Source of the DNA: Deinococcales bacterium
GTDB lineage: Bacteria; Deinococcota; Deinococci; Deinococcales; JAAFIG01
Direction: 5' to 3'
DNA: 54,069 nt
NCBI GenBank assembly: GCA_025359505.1
Contig: JANYHH010000048.1
Span: 1 to 54,069, forward strand
Below the pieces are notes generated by a model, which was given only the letters and a program-made list of their open reading frames with translations, did no database searches and was not told the DNA's origin. Below, in pieces: positions 8,611 to 17,554 of this stretch. The stretch's first letter is position 1. Each line of letters starts with the position of its first letter. The translations under genes and the position numbers were made by a program.

Positions 8611-9563
8611 TCTTCGCGCAACTCGAGCGAGTAGTCAATCCACACGGGTTGGCGCTGGAATCCCAGCCGCGCGTTGATCTCGAGCATGATGGTGTTGTTT
8701 TGCTCGTTCCACGTGCGAACCTGCGTGTAACCGTGTGCTTTCGCCCACGTTAGCCCCGCGATTTTCAGCGCCAATCCCAAACCCTTGGCGCGGTGCTCAC
8801 GGCGCGTGCCGGTCAAGCCCGTGTCCAGCACGCCGTTTTCGTCGGTGCGCCACAGCGCCGAGGTCGCTACCATGCGCCCACTCAAGTCGAGTGCGACGAA
8901 GTAACCCTCCCGCGACAGGTACGCGTGCCCGAACTCGCGCTTTTCAAACTGCTCGAAACTCGGCTCGGTCGCGGCGTCGGGGCGCGGCACGTCGCGGCGA
9001 CACTCGAGCCAGCAGTCGTACAGCTCGCGCCGGAATTGCGGTGTGTCCTCGAGTTGCGCCAGCGATTTGAGGCTGTAACCCGCTGTCGCAATACGCTCGA
9101 GGTTTGCTGACCACGCAGATGACTCGAAGTGCTTTAAGTCGAGGTGATTCTCCCAAGAGCGTTGCTTTTCGAAAAAGCACAGCCCTTCGAGCCATGCGAT
9201 TTCATGCGCTCGGTTCTCGCGGGTAGCCGTGTGCAGTGCGAGCGGGTCGAACGGCTCGAGTTCGCGCCGGACGTGGGCGTACAGCGCGTCCGGCAGACCA
9301 GTCTCCCAAAGGGCAGATGGCACGTGCAACCACACGCCGAATTTTTGCGGGTGATACATTCCGGGATACTGGTTATAGTCAATCTGCGCGACGATCTCAC
9401 CCTCTCGCAGCGCCACGAACTCCGCGCAGCGCAAGTGCGGCTCGCGCATTCGATCTTCCTCGAGCATGGATTCCACAGTGGCCAGATGATCGGGTTCGAC
9501 TTGATTAAAAATCTCAGCGATGCGCGGGTAATCGCTTTTCATGGCTGGTCTGATCTCAAACAT
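8607..9563 (-). CDS. tandem GNAT-domain N-acetyltransferase
   Basis: A 318-residue protein with two GNAT folds. The N-terminal one (about 1-150) begins FEIRPAMKSDYPRIAEIFN; the C-terminal one has the acetyl-CoA motif LTGTRREHRAKGLGLALK (about 255-272) followed by TWNEQNNTIMLEINARLGF. Only the second half has a complete pyrophosphate-binding loop, so the first may be structural. The substrate is unknown. The ATG at 9563 lies 7 nt after a -10 box with no Shine-Dalgarno, so it is probably leaderless. It overlaps the AlaX-like gene by 4 bp. Confidence 0.88.
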   Translation of the reverse strand: MFEIRPAMKSDYPRIAEIFNQVEPDHLATVESMLEEDRMREPHLRCAEFVALREGEIVAQIDYNQYPGMYHPQKFGVWLHVPSALWETGLPDALYAHVRRELEPFDPLALHTATRENRAHEIAWLEGLCFFEKQRSWENHLDLKHFESSAWSANLERIATAGYSLKSLAQLEDTPQFRRELYDCWLECRRDVPRPDAATEPSFEQFEKREFGHAYLSREGYFVALDLSGRMVATSALWRTDENGVLDTGLTGTRREHRAKGLGLALKIAGLTWAKAHGYTQVRTWNEQNNTIMLEINARLGFQRQPVWIDYSLELREE

Positions 9564-9570
9564 GCCCTAA

Positions 9571-9599
9571 AGTCTACGCACACCGCCCCCTTGAGCCAA
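9571..9599 (-). promoter_or_regulatory. leaderless promoter of the GNAT-AlaX operon
   Basis: On the minus strand TTGGCT (9599-9594) and TAGACT (9576-9571) are exactly 17 nt apart, and the start codon follows the -10 by 7 nt, predicting an mRNA that begins at or next to the ATG. Confidence 0.65.
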
Positions 9600-9654
9600 T
9601 CAGCGCTTTGACTTACCCTCGCTCATCGCTCATGGGGTTACACTACCCAACGCC

Positions 9655-10953
9655 GTGGATTTACCTCAAACTTCTGTCAGCAGCCCCAAGCAACTCGAGC
9701 CTAGTATCTTCCTGCGCGGCACAATCGCTGTGCTGCTCGGGACATTGCTGCTGCGCGTCGCGGGCGGCGTCGCCACGGGTACGCTGAATTTCTACCTGAA
9801 AAGCTTTGGTTTAGAAGGCTTAGAGGTCGGCTTCGTCGCCGCTGGTTATTACGCCACCGAGCTGCTGCTCGCGCCCGTCTTCGGGGCGCTGACCGACCGC
9901 GTAGGACGCAAAGCACTGGTGGTCGTCGCCCCCGTCGTCGGTGCAATCGCGCTGTTGCTCTACCCACTGACCTCGAGTTTGGGGGTGCTGTTTTTGATTC
10001 GCGTGATCGAGGGCATCAGTGCGGCGGCGGCGATTCCAGCGACGCTCGGGTATCTGTCCGACCTGACTGACGGCAGCCCGCACCGCGCCCGGCTGATGGG
10101 CGCATACGAGATCGTCACATTACTCGGCATCACGGGTGGCGGCATTGTGCTCGCGCCGCTGCTGTGGGGCGCACTGGGAACCTCGAGCTACCCGTTTCTG
10201 GCCTTGGTCTACATTCTGGGAGCGCTGGTCTTCGCGTTTTTGCTGCCGAACATCGGCGTCAAAGTGCAGAAGCGCCGCACGCTCGCCGATTACTTGCGGG
10301 CGCTTGGCAACCGCCGTCTGGTGCGTTTCCTGCCCGCGTGGATCAGCGCAACGGGCGTGATCGGACTGTGGCTGGTTCACGTTCAGAATCTGCTCTCCAA
10401 AGGTAAGACGCTCGAGGTCTCAAACACGCAGGCGCTGTTGGGCGCGTTCACGCCTGCCGAGGTCTCGAAGTATCTGGCGTGGTTCGCCATCTTTTTTTTA
10501 GGTGGACTGTATTTTTGGGCCTCGAGAGCGAAATCCGAGCGCCGCACCACGCCGATGCTGATCGCGGGCGGTGGTTTACTGCTGATCTCCGTCAGTTGGT
10601 TGATGCTGAACCACCCCAATATTTTAGGTGCACCGCTGGTTGCGCTGCCCGTGCTGGGCGTGGTCAACCTGTGGTTTCCCGTGCTGCTCATCGGCGCGTT
10701 CATGCAAGCCGGCTTCACGCCGATGGCGCTGGCGTACCTCGCCGACATCTCCGAGGATTTCCCCGAGGATAGAGGAGTGGTGATGGGTCTCTACAGCATT
10801 TTCTTAGCAGGCGGCAACCTGATCGGCGGCTCGCTGCTCGGCGGCGTGTTTGTCAGCGCACTGCGCTTGGACGGTGTGATCCTGCTGACGTTCCTGTTCA
10901 CGCTCATGGCGTTTTTCAGCGTGATGAACATCCGCCGCCTCTCGAGCGACTGA
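9655..10953 (+). CDS. major facilitator superfamily transporter
   Basis: A 432-residue membrane protein with 12 predicted helices in two halves and a longer central loop near residues 205-225. The MFS motif between helices 2 and 3 is present as FGALTDRVGRKALVV (about residues 79-93). The start is GTG 9655; a TACACT box at 9639-9644 ends 10 nt before it and no Shine-Dalgarno is visible, so it is leaderless or nearly so. The next gene begins 1 bp after its stop. It looks like a drug or metabolite exporter, but the substrate is not predictable. Confidence 0.88.
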   Translation: MDLPQTSVSSPKQLEPSIFLRGTIAVLLGTLLLRVAGGVATGTLNFYLKSFGLEGLEVGFVAAGYYATELLLAPVFGALTDRVGRKALVVVAPVVGAIALLLYPLTSSLGVLFLIRVIEGISAAAAIPATLGYLSDLTDGSPHRARLMGAYEIVTLLGITGGGIVLAPLLWGALGTSSYPFLALVYILGALVFAFLLPNIGVKVQKRRTLADYLRALGNRRLVRFLPAWISATGVIGLWLVHVQNLLSKGKTLEVSNTQALLGAFTPAEVSKYLAWFAIFFLGGLYFWASRAKSERRTTPMLIAGGGLLLISVSWLMLNHPNILGAPLVALPVLGVVNLWFPVLLIGAFMQAGFTPMALAYLADISEDFPEDRGVVMGLYSIFLAGGNLIGGSLLGGVFVSALRLDGVILLTFLFTLMAFFSVMNIRRLSSD

Positions 10954-10954
10954 T

Positions 10955-11536
10955 ATGGCAAACCGCAGTTACTTGTACGCGCTGAACGGCGTCCCCGCGC
11001 TGAATGTGCCGATTGACGCGCTCGAGGTCACGGGTATCTCTGAGTTTAATTACAGCATCCCGTTGGTGTATAGGTTACTGGTCTCGAGCGATCCTATGGC
11101 GTGTCAATCGCTGATCTGGGGCGAGGCTGGGCAAATCGGAATTATCGGATCATATGGGGGCGGTGTCGAGCGATTGCGAACCTTTTTGCAGCGGCTCGAG
11201 CATCCGGTCGCCGCGCCACTTGTCAGTGCCACACTGGATTTTCTCGCGCTCGAGGGCAATCGGCGCAGCCATTTTCTGCTCGAGGCGGGCGAGATTTTTG
11301 AGATGTCTGACGAGCCGCTCCAGTTGCAAAACGAGGAGTTGCTGGCTGAAATCGCGCAGCTCGACCCGACACTCGAGCCGTTGCCTGTATTTTCTGACGC
11401 GAAGAAGCCGACAAGCTGGATCGGTCGACTGCTTGCCCCACCGCCCGAAGCGCTCGAGCGACCGCTGCTCGAGATCGGCTTGGGATATTGGTCAAACGTG
11501 TTGTATTTCGATTTTGACCAAACCGAAGGTTCGTGA
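10955..11536 (+). CDS. uncharacterised protein, MANRSYLY-type
   Basis: A 193-residue soluble protein beginning MANRSYLYALNGVPALN. This opening is shared by a widespread uncharacterised family (DUF7822-like as I remember it, not verified). No catalytic motif is visible. The C-terminus is acidic and aromatic (YWSNVLYFDFDQTEG). It starts 1 bp after the MFS stop and is surely co-transcribed, but the fold gives no hint that it belongs to transport. It is convergent with the Fur-family gene. Confidence 0.75.
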   Translation: MANRSYLYALNGVPALNVPIDALEVTGISEFNYSIPLVYRLLVSSDPMACQSLIWGEAGQIGIIGSYGGGVERLRTFLQRLEHPVAAPLVSATLDFLALEGNRRSHFLLEAGEIFEMSDEPLQLQNEELLAEIAQLDPTLEPLPVFSDAKKPTSWIGRLLAPPPEALERPLLEIGLGYWSNVLYFDFDQTEGS

Positions 11537-11543
11537 GCGAGGC

Positions 11544-11933
11544 TCAATTGCTGTGCTTGCAGCGCCTGCACGTGCCATGAAACTCGACTCGAGCCTCTTT
11601 GACACCAAAGCCCTCGAGCTTGGCTGATACCAAGCCTACCAAGTCTGGCAACTCGATCAGCACGTCAAAGACCTCGCCACAAGCGTCGCACATGAAATGC
11701 GCGTGATCCTCGAGCCGCGCATCGTAACGCGTGGCCTGACCGGGCTGTTGCACCTGAATCAGATGACCTTCTTGCACCAGCGCCTCCAAGGATCGGTAAA
11801 CCGTCCCCAAGGAAATGCTTGGCACGATTTGTTTCACGGCGTCAAAGACATGCGCGGCGTCCGGGTGTTCAGTTGACCCCCGCACAACCTCGAGTACCGC
11901 TTGACGCTGCTTGGTGAACCTGACAATGGCCAT
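11544..11933 (-). CDS. Fur-family metal- or peroxide-responsive repressor
   Basis: A 129-residue regulator. The winged helix (IVRFTKQRQAVLEVVRG, then AHVFDAVKQIVPSISLGTVY) is followed by the dimer/metal domain with HAHFMCDACGEVFD and the second Cys pair in GTCRRC, giving a structural Zn(Cys)4 site as in PerR/Fur. Whether it senses iron, peroxide, zinc or manganese cannot be decided. The ATG at 11933 is preferred to an upstream extension because AGGAG lies about 10 nt before it and Fur proteins normally start close to the KQR segment. A palindrome in its own leader (11956-11968) may serve autoregulation. Confidence 0.9.
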   Translation of the reverse strand: MAIVRFTKQRQAVLEVVRGSTEHPDAAHVFDAVKQIVPSISLGTVYRSLEALVQEGHLIQVQQPGQATRYDARLEDHAHFMCDACGEVFDVLIELPDLVGLVSAKLEGFGVKEARVEFHGTCRRCKHSN

Positions 11934-11955
11934 ACGCGTGTGACTCCTGTGGCAC

Positions 11956-11984
11956 GGGAATTGTTCCCTGATGGGCGCACTATA
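11956..11984 (-). promoter_or_regulatory. -10 box and palindromic leader site of the Fur-family gene
   Basis: On the minus strand TATAGT (11984-11979) is a good -10 box; no convincing -35 is seen. Between it and the Shine-Dalgarno lies the perfect palindrome GGGAA-TTG-TTCCC (11956-11968), well placed for repressor binding. It is not the classical Fur or PerR box, so the operator role is only inferred from position. Confidence 0.45.
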
Positions 11985-12005
11985 CCGCGCCACGAGCGCA
12001 GGCAA

Positions 12006-12515
12006 GTGACCCGTAACACGGTTTTAGATTCGCTTTGGCTCGAGGGTTCGCTCAGACGTGGGTGCGTCAGTCAGTCGTTTGGTCGTAGCGAAGAGGCTCG
12101 AGGTGACTCGAGGTTCCTTCCGGTTCACGATGCGAAAACAAGTTCGTCGCCAATCTCGAGACCCGCCGAGAAGACGCCACAGTCGCAGACAGGTGCGACG
12201 CCGCTCGAGCATTGCCCGCAGCCCTCGAGATCGCTCAGACCTTGCTGGTGACGCATTTAAGTGTCGGCCTGTTTCGAGTGGCCAGTCTCGAGTAGGGCAA
12301 CTGCAAAGTCAGAGGTGTGGCTTCGACGCCTTTGAGAACGACTTCTTCGCAGCTCGAGTTAAACGCAGCGACTTGCAAAATCTGCGTATGCGCGAGTGCT
12401 TGACGCCGATTCCGCTGTCTGATCACTCGAGTCCTGACGCTCGAGAACCTATGCTGCACAGCTCGATGCCTCTCGAGCGACTTTACGGTTGCCCTGTAGT
12501 CCCGAGCGCAGGGGC
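12006..12515. other. 510-bp stretch without a supported gene
   Basis: Between the Fur-family gene and the tuf promoter I see no ORF with a plausible start, Shine-Dalgarno or family motif; the open frames here have Arg/Ser-rich low-complexity translations typical of GC-rich non-coding DNA. It holds about a dozen CTCGAG words. A decayed gene or an unrecognised RNA is possible. Confidence 0.5.
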
Positions 12516-12544
12516 TTTTCAAAGCTCTGCTCACGTGCTACACT
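12516..12544 (+). promoter_or_regulatory. candidate promoter for tuf and the ribosomal supercluster
   Basis: TTTTCA (12516-12521) and TACACT (12539-12544) with a 17-nt spacer. This would give a leader of about 190 nt before tuf, containing the hairpins listed next. Confidence 0.5.
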
Positions 12545-12594
12545 ACACAGCCTTTTGTGTGGGAAATTCTCTCGCACGCCATTTTGTCGGTAAA

Positions 12595-12688
12595 GCCCGC
12601 CTCGTGCGGGCAGTGATTCGGGTGGGTTAAACGCCCTCGGGTACGTTGACAAGCGGCATCAGGACATGATCTCACGCATCAGCGTGAG
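12595..12688 (+). promoter_or_regulatory. structured leader of tuf
   Basis: Two hairpins: GCCCGC-N5-GCGGGC (12595-12611) and CTCACGC-N4-GCGTGAG (12671-12688). Neither is followed by a T-run, so they are more likely leader structures or processing sites than terminators. Long leaders are unusual in this leaderless-rich neighbourhood. Confidence 0.4.
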
Positions 12689-12743
12689 TCTCGAGGAACG
12701 CGGATGGGGTAGCCCCCGACGGCTCGAGGTGGAGGAAAGAGTT

Positions 12744-13961
12744 ATGGCGAAGGGTACGTTTGAGCGCACGAAACCGCACGTGAACGTCGGCACGATCGGT
12801 CACGTGGATCACGGGAAGACCACGTTAACAGCCGCGATCACGTTCACGGCCGCCGCGGCTGATCCGAGCATTGAGACACAGGATTACAGTCAGATTGATA
12901 AAGCGCCCGAAGAGAAAGCTCGCGGGATCACGATCAACACCGCGCACGTGGAATACAACACCCCAGCTCGGCATTACAGCCACGTGGACTGCCCGGGTCA
13001 CGCGGATTACGTGAAGAACATGATCACGGGTGCAGCGCAGATGGACGGCGCAATCCTCGTGTGCAGCGGCGCTGACGGTCCCATGCCGCAAACCCGTGAA
13101 CACATCCTCTTAGCCAACCAAGTCGGTGTGGGTCACATCGTGGTGTTCCTCAACAAAGTCGATATGGTCGATGATGAAGAGTTGCTCGAGCTGGTCGAGA
13201 TGGAAGTCAGAGAGTTGCTCTCGAAGTACAAATTCCCCGGTGATGACACGCCGATCGTGCGTGGCTCTGCCAAGGAAGCACTGGATTACTTGGTGAGCAA
13301 CCCGAAGACGGCTCGAGGTGAGAACAAGTGGGTCGATGCGATCTGGCAACTCTTGGATGCGGTCGATTCGTTCATCCCCACGCCGGAACGCGCCATTGAC
13401 CTGCCGTTCCTGATGCCGGTGGAAGATGTCTTCACAATCACGGGTCGCGGAACCGTCGCTACCGGCAGAGTGGAGCGCGGTAAGGTTCGGATCAACGAGG
13501 AAGTCGAGATTGTTGGTTTGAAGGACACGGTGAAGACCGTGGTCACGGGCGTGGAGATGCACCGCAGGTTGCTGGACGAGGGTCTGGCTGGCGATAACGT
13601 CGGTGTGCTGCTGCGCGGCGTGAAACGCGAGGATATCGAACGCGGTCAGGTGCTGAGTAAGGTCGGGAGTATTAAACCGCACACGAAGTTCAAAGCGAGC
13701 GTGTATGTGCTGAATAAGGACGAGGGTGGTCGTCACAGTGCGTTTTTTGCTGGGTACAGACCACAGTTTTACTTTCGCACGACGGATGTGACGGGGATCG
13801 TGACATTGCCGGATGGGGTGGAGATGGTGATGCCTGGGGATCAGGTGATGTTCGAGGTTGAGTTGATCAAACCGATTGCGATGGAGAAGGAACTGCGGTT
13901 TGCGATTCGTGAGGGTGGGCGCACGGTTGGGGCGGGTGTCGTCACCCAAATCCTCGAGTAA
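12744..13961 (+). CDS. tuf: translation elongation factor Tu
   Basis: A 405-residue GTPase delivering aminoacyl-tRNA to the ribosome. G1 GHVDHGKT (residues 19-26), G3 DCPGHADY, G4 NKVD and the switch I threonine in RGITI are intact. It carries the insertion with core NPKTARGEN (about 183-195) characteristic of Thermus and Deinococcus EF-Tu, the best lineage marker in the window. The ATG at 12744 is chosen because of GGAGGAAAG just before it; upstream in-frame codons would add a foreign N-terminus. fusA, rpsL and rpsG are not upstream, so the str operon is split, with tuf heading the S10 cluster. Confidence 0.99.
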   Translation: MAKGTFERTKPHVNVGTIGHVDHGKTTLTAAITFTAAAADPSIETQDYSQIDKAPEEKARGITINTAHVEYNTPARHYSHVDCPGHADYVKNMITGAAQMDGAILVCSGADGPMPQTREHILLANQVGVGHIVVFLNKVDMVDDEELLELVEMEVRELLSKYKFPGDDTPIVRGSAKEALDYLVSNPKTARGENKWVDAIWQLLDAVDSFIPTPERAIDLPFLMPVEDVFTITGRGTVATGRVERGKVRINEEVEIVGLKDTVKTVVTGVEMHRRLLDEGLAGDNVGVLLRGVKREDIERGQVLSKVGSIKPHTKFKASVYVLNKDEGGRHSAFFAGYRPQFYFRTTDVTGIVTLPDGVEMVMPGDQVMFEVELIKPIAMEKELRFAIREGGRTVGAGVVTQILE

Positions 13962-13970
13962 AGACATTCA

Positions 13971-14005
13971 CGCCTCGAGTTAAGCTCAACGCTTTGCTCG
14001 AGGCG
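13971..14005 (+). other. tuf-rpsJ intergenic stem-loop
   Basis: A 9-bp perfect stem CGCCTCGAG/CTCGAGGCG with a 17-nt loop. Both arms hold a full CTCGAG. There is no T-run, so it is more likely an mRNA processing or stability element separating the very abundant tuf message from the ribosomal genes than a terminator. Confidence 0.5.
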
Positions 14006-14023
14006 AAATGCTGGAGTTAACAA

Positions 14024-14344
14024 ATGGGACCTAAGATTCGCATCAAATTACGCGGTTACGATCACCGCTCGCTGGACACCAGCGCGGCCAAGATCGTCGA
14101 TACCGTGCGCCGCTCCGGCGCGGACGTGGCCGGGCCAATCCCGCTGCCAACCCGCATTCGTCGCTTCACCGTGATTCGCGGGCCGTTCAAGCACAAAGAC
14201 AGCCGCGAGCATTTTGAGATTCGCACCCACAACCGCCTTGTAGACATCACCAACCCCAACAAGAAGACCATTGACAGCCTCAGCACCCTCGATCTGCCTT
14301 CCGGCGTCGAGATTGAAGTCAAGATGGTCGGCGGTGGGCAATGA
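14024..14344 (+). CDS. rpsJ: 30S ribosomal protein S10
   Basis: 106 residues, the normal length. Recognisable by [15 protein letters not shown] at the N-terminus, the conserved [14 protein letters not shown] loop that reaches into the 30S head, and RTHNRLVDI near the C-terminus. It is the first gene of the S10 operon, 62 bp after tuf, with the loop at 13971-14005 between them; GGAG precedes the ATG. The stop overlaps rplC by 4 bp. Confidence 0.98.
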   Translation: MGPKIRIKLRGYDHRSLDTSAAKIVDTVRRSGADVAGPIPLPTRIRRFTVIRGPFKHKDSREHFEIRTHNRLVDITNPNKKTIDSLSTLDLPSGVEIEVKMVGGGQ

Positions 14345-14961
14345 AAGGCATCCTCGGCACGAAAGTCGGCATGACGCAGGTCTGGAAGAATGACCGTGCG
14401 ATTGCCGTGACCGTGGTGCTGGCGGGCCCGTGCGCGGTTGTGCAACGCAAAACCTCACCTGTTGACGGTTACGAAGCCGTGCAGCTCGGCTTTGGCGACA
14501 CGATGAAAAAGCGCCTCAACAAGCCCCTGCTGGGTCACCTCGAGAAATCCAAAGCTGCGCCCCTGCGTCACTTGCGCGAGTTTCGCGGATTTTCCCCAGA
14601 AACCGAGACGGTCACGGCTGAGATTTTTGCCAACGGCGAAAAGGTCGATGTCAGCGGCACGACCAAGGGTCGCGGCTTCACCGGCGTGATGAAGCGCTGG
14701 AATTTCCAAGGCGGCCCTGACGCGCACGGTTCCAAAAAGTGGCACAGACGCGGCGGTTCGATTGGCGCTCGCAAGACGCCGGGTCGCGTGATGAAGGGCA
14801 AGAAGATGGCCGGTCATTACGGCAACGAGCGCGTCACCACGCAGAATCTCGAGGTCATCGAGGTGCGCGGTGCGGAGAATCTGCTGCTGATCAAAGGCGC
14901 GATTCCCGGCGCGAACGGTTCGCTCGTCGTGATCAAACAGGCCAGAAAGGGCGGCAAGTAA
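14341..14961 (+). CDS. rplC: 50S ribosomal protein L3
   Basis: 206 residues, typical. Starts [14 protein letters not shown]; the long loop that penetrates to the peptidyl-transferase centre is seen as [19 protein letters not shown] with the following [18 protein letters not shown]. Its start overlaps the rpsJ stop (ATGA) and its stop abuts rplD, so the three genes are translationally coupled. Confidence 0.98.
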   Translation: MKGILGTKVGMTQVWKNDRAIAVTVVLAGPCAVVQRKTSPVDGYEAVQLGFGDTMKKRLNKPLLGHLEKSKAAPLRHLREFRGFSPETETVTAEIFANGEKVDVSGTTKGRGFTGVMKRWNFQGGPDAHGSKKWHRRGGSIGARKTPGRVMKGKKMAGHYGNERVTTQNLEVIEVRGAENLLLIKGAIPGANGSLVVIKQARKGGK

Positions 14962-16058
14962 TGCCATCCGTTCAGATCATCGGTCAAAACCCCGGCATGC
15001 TCGAGCTGAGCCTCCCGAAGCCCAAGACGCACGTGTTATACGAGGTCGTCAACTGGCAACTCGCCAAGCGCCGTCGCGGAACCGCCAGCACGCAAACGCG
15101 GGCCGAAGTCAGCCGCACCGGTAAGAAGCTTTACGGTCAAAAGGGTACGGGCAACGCCCGTCACGGCGACCGCGCTGCGCCGATTTACGTCGGTGGTGGA
15201 GCGGCCTTCGGACCCAAGCCACGCGATTACGAGTACACCTTGCCCAAAAAGGTTCGTAAGCTCGGGTTGCAAATGGCGGTTTCCGACCGCGTTGGTGAAG
15301 GCAAGGCGTTTGCAGTTTCCGGTTTTGGCTTGGACGGCAAAACCAAAAGCTTTATCGCTTGGGCTGCCAAGAACGGCATGGACGGTTCGGCTCGAGTCTT
15401 CCTCGTCACGGACGATGAACTGGTGCTCCGCGCTGCCCGCAACTTGCCGTGGGTCACACCCGTCAAAGCGGCTGGCCTCAACGTGTACGACATCTTGAAA
15501 CACGACATTCTCGTCGCGGACAAAGCCGTGCTCGAGGCGGTCGCCAGTGGCGCATCCGAGCCAGCCGACAAGCCAGCTCGAGTGATCCGCGCGGTCAAGT
15601 TGCCCGCGATGACGCTCGAGAAAGTGCCTTACGGTGGCGTGCGTGCCGAGAAGCAAGTCAAGGTCAAAGCTGAGGTCAAAGCCGAGGTCAAAGCCGAGGT
15701 CAAAACTGAGGTCAAAACTGAGGTCGCGCCCGCTGCGGTCGAAGCAGCCGTCAAGCCTGCCGCGAAAGCTCCCAAAGCCGCAAAAGCCACTGCCCCCAGC
15801 GGTGACGATTTGAAACGCATCGAGGGCATTGGCCCGAAGATCAACGACGCGCTGGTCGCGGCTGGCATCACCACGTTCCAACAACTCGCGGACTCGAGCG
15901 AAGAGACGCTCAAAGCCACGCTCGAGGGCGCGGGTCTGCGCTTCGCGCCGAGCCTCGGCACGTGGGCTGAGCAATCGGCGCTGCTGGCTAAGGGCGATGA
16001 GGCTGGTTTCAAGGCGCTCACTGACGCGCTGACCGCTGGTCGCAAGGATGGTGAATGA
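14961..16058 (+). CDS. rplD: 50S ribosomal protein L4 with a C-terminal helix-hairpin-helix extension
   Basis: Residues 1 to about 200 are an ordinary L4, including the 23S-binding loop TGKKLYGQKGTGNARHGDR and GGGAAFGPKPRDY. About 165 further residues follow: a charged linker with a tandem 4-residue AEVK/TEVK repeat (DNA 15669-15723, near-identical 12-bp units), an Ala/Lys/Pro stretch, then a helix-hairpin-helix of the LKRIEGIGPKINDALV type (about 284-312) and a helical tail to residue 365. L4 is usually near 205 residues, so this is a fusion. The frame is open throughout and ends against rplW, so it is not a sequencing artefact at the domain boundary. The ATG at 14961 overlaps the rplC stop. 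Confidence 0.95.
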   Translation: MPSVQIIGQNPGMLELSLPKPKTHVLYEVVNWQLAKRRRGTASTQTRAEVSRTGKKLYGQKGTGNARHGDRAAPIYVGGGAAFGPKPRDYEYTLPKKVRKLGLQMAVSDRVGEGKAFAVSGFGLDGKTKSFIAWAAKNGMDGSARVFLVTDDELVLRAARNLPWVTPVKAAGLNVYDILKHDILVADKAVLEAVASGASEPADKPARVIRAVKLPAMTLEKVPYGGVRAEKQVKVKAEVKAEVKAEVKTEVKTEVAPAAVEAAVKPAAKAPKAAKATAPSGDDLKRIEGIGPKINDALVAAGITTFQQLADSSEETLKATLEGAGLRFAPSLGTWAEQSALLAKGDEAGFKALTDALTAGRKDGE

Positions 16059-16348
16059 TGAACTCCGTATTTGATGTGATTTTGAAGCCACTGCTGTCAG
16101 AAAAAGCCTATACGGCGATGGCGGCGGGCAAGTACAGCTTCTGGGTTCACCCGAAAGCCAACAAGACGCTCGTCAAGAACGCCGTGCAAAAAGCCTTCAA
16201 CGTCCGCGTTGTCAGCGTCAACGTGCAGAGCGTGCGCGGTAAGCACAAGAAGGTCGGTCGCTTCGCTGGTCTGACGGCCGAGCGCAAGAAGGCAATCGTG
16301 ACTCTGGCTGAGGGTCAGAAGATCGACGCCTTAGAGGGACTGGTTTAA
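16055..16348 (+). CDS. rplW: 50S ribosomal protein L23
   Basis: 97 residues, normal. Begins (M)[20 protein letters not shown]; the conserved [19 protein letters not shown] segment, which binds 23S domain III and sits at the tunnel exit where trigger factor and SRP dock, is intact. Two consecutive ATG codons (16055, 16058) overlap the rplD stop; either may be used. Confidence 0.97.
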   Translation: MMNSVFDVILKPLLSEKAYTAMAAGKYSFWVHPKANKTLVKNAVQKAFNVRVVSVNVQSVRGKHKKVGRFAGLTAERKKAIVTLAEGQKIDALEGLV

Positions 16349-16349
16349 G

Positions 16350-17189
16350 ATGCCAACCAAATCATTCCGCCCATACACGCCATCCCGGCGTTACATGACG
16401 ACCCTAGATTTCTCGGAGTTGACGCCCAACAAGCGCCCCGAGAAAAGCCTGACCGCGCCACTGCCAAAATCGGGCGGTCGTGGCAATACTGGCCGGATCA
16501 CCAGCCGCTTCATCGGCGGCGGTCACAAGCGCATGTACCGCATCATCGACTTCAAGCGCCGCGATAAGGGCGGCGTCCCTGCCAAAGTCGCCGCGCTCGA
16601 GTACGATCCGAACCGCACGGCGAATATCGCATTGCTGCACTACCTCGACGGCGAGAAGCGCTACATCCTCGCGCCAGACGGTCTGAAAGTCGGTGCAAGA
16701 GTCGTCAGCGGCCCGGAGGCCGAGCCTCGAGTCGGCAACGCGATGCCGCTGCGCTTCATCCCGGTCGGTACGGTCGTTCACAGCATCGAAATGGTTCCCG
16801 GTCAGGGTGCTCGTATGGCCCGCAGCGCGGGCACGAGCGCTCAGGTGCAAGGTAAGGAAGGCGATTACGTCGTCCTGCGACTGCCCTCGGGCGAGTTGCG
16901 CCGCATTCACACCGAGTGCTACGCGACCGTCGGCGTGGTCGGCAACGCGGATCACAAGAACGTCGTGATCGGTAAGGCCGGTCGCCAGCGTTGGCTCGGC
17001 AGGAAGCCACACCAGCGAGGCTCCTCGATGAACCCGGTTGACCACCCACACGGTGGTGGTGAGGGTCGCGCTCCCATCGGTCGCACGCCCGTCTCGCCTT
17101 GGGGTCAGCCATCCAAGGGTTTCAAAACCCGCAAGAAGCGCAACACGTCTGATAAGTTCATCATCACGAGGCGCAAAAGCTCACGTTAA
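16350..17189 (+). CDS. rplB: 50S ribosomal protein L2
   Basis: 279 residues. The N-terminal [18 protein letters not shown] and the C-terminal [18 protein letters not shown] loop, which reaches the peptidyl-transferase centre and includes the functionally important histidine, are both present, as is [15 protein letters not shown] [13 protein letters not shown]. It begins 1 bp after rplW and is followed by a 75-bp gap with two small hairpins before rpsS. Confidence 0.98.
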   Translation: MPTKSFRPYTPSRRYMTTLDFSELTPNKRPEKSLTAPLPKSGGRGNTGRITSRFIGGGHKRMYRIIDFKRRDKGGVPAKVAALEYDPNRTANIALLHYLDGEKRYILAPDGLKVGARVVSGPEAEPRVGNAMPLRFIPVGTVVHSIEMVPGQGARMARSAGTSAQVQGKEGDYVVLRLPSGELRRIHTECYATVGVVGNADHKNVVIGKAGRQRWLGRKPHQRGSSMNPVDHPHGGGEGRAPIGRTPVSPWGQPSKGFKTRKKRNTSDKFIITRRKSSR

Positions 17190-17264
17190 GGACGGGTCGG
17201 GTCGGCTGGCTTCAGCCGATACCCCCTGTTCCGCGCCGGGATTACCCCGGCAAGGAGTCAAACA

Positions 17265-17552
17265 ATGCCGAGAAGTTCAAAAAAGGGTCCCTTCGTGGAT
17301 CTCCACCTGCTCGATAAGGTTGATGCCGCTGCCACCAAAAACGACAAGCGCGTCATCAAAACTTGGTCGCGCCGCAGCACCATCGTTCCAGAGATGATCG
17401 GTTTGACGATTGCCGTCCACAACGGTAGAGCGCACCTGCCGGTGTATGTGAGTGAAAACATGGTCGGGCACAAGCTCGGCGAGTTCTCGCCAACGCGCCT
17501 CTTCCGCAGCCACTCGGGCAGCAAAGACGCCAAAGCGACAGGGAAGAAGTAA
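17265..17552 (+). CDS. rpsS: 30S ribosomal protein S19
   Basis: 95 residues. [18 protein letters not shown] at the N-terminus and [16 protein letters not shown] near the C-terminus are diagnostic. AAGGAG precedes the ATG. The intergenic space upstream contains GC-rich stem-loops (around 17203-17250), possibly processing sites. S19 partners S13 in the 30S head. Confidence 0.98.
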   Translation: MPRSSKKGPFVDLHLLDKVDAAATKNDKRVIKTWSRRSTIVPEMIGLTIAVHNGRAHLPVYVSENMVGHKLGEFSPTRLFRSHSGSKDAKATGKK

Positions 17553-17554
17553 TC

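Noticed and set aside
12058..12630. An ORF upstream of tuf
   Set aside because: Arg/Ser-rich low-complexity translation, no ribosome site, and it crosses the tuf promoter.
14739..14960. An upstream extension of L4
   Set aside because: It lies within rplC in another frame; ATG 14961 gives the family N-terminus.
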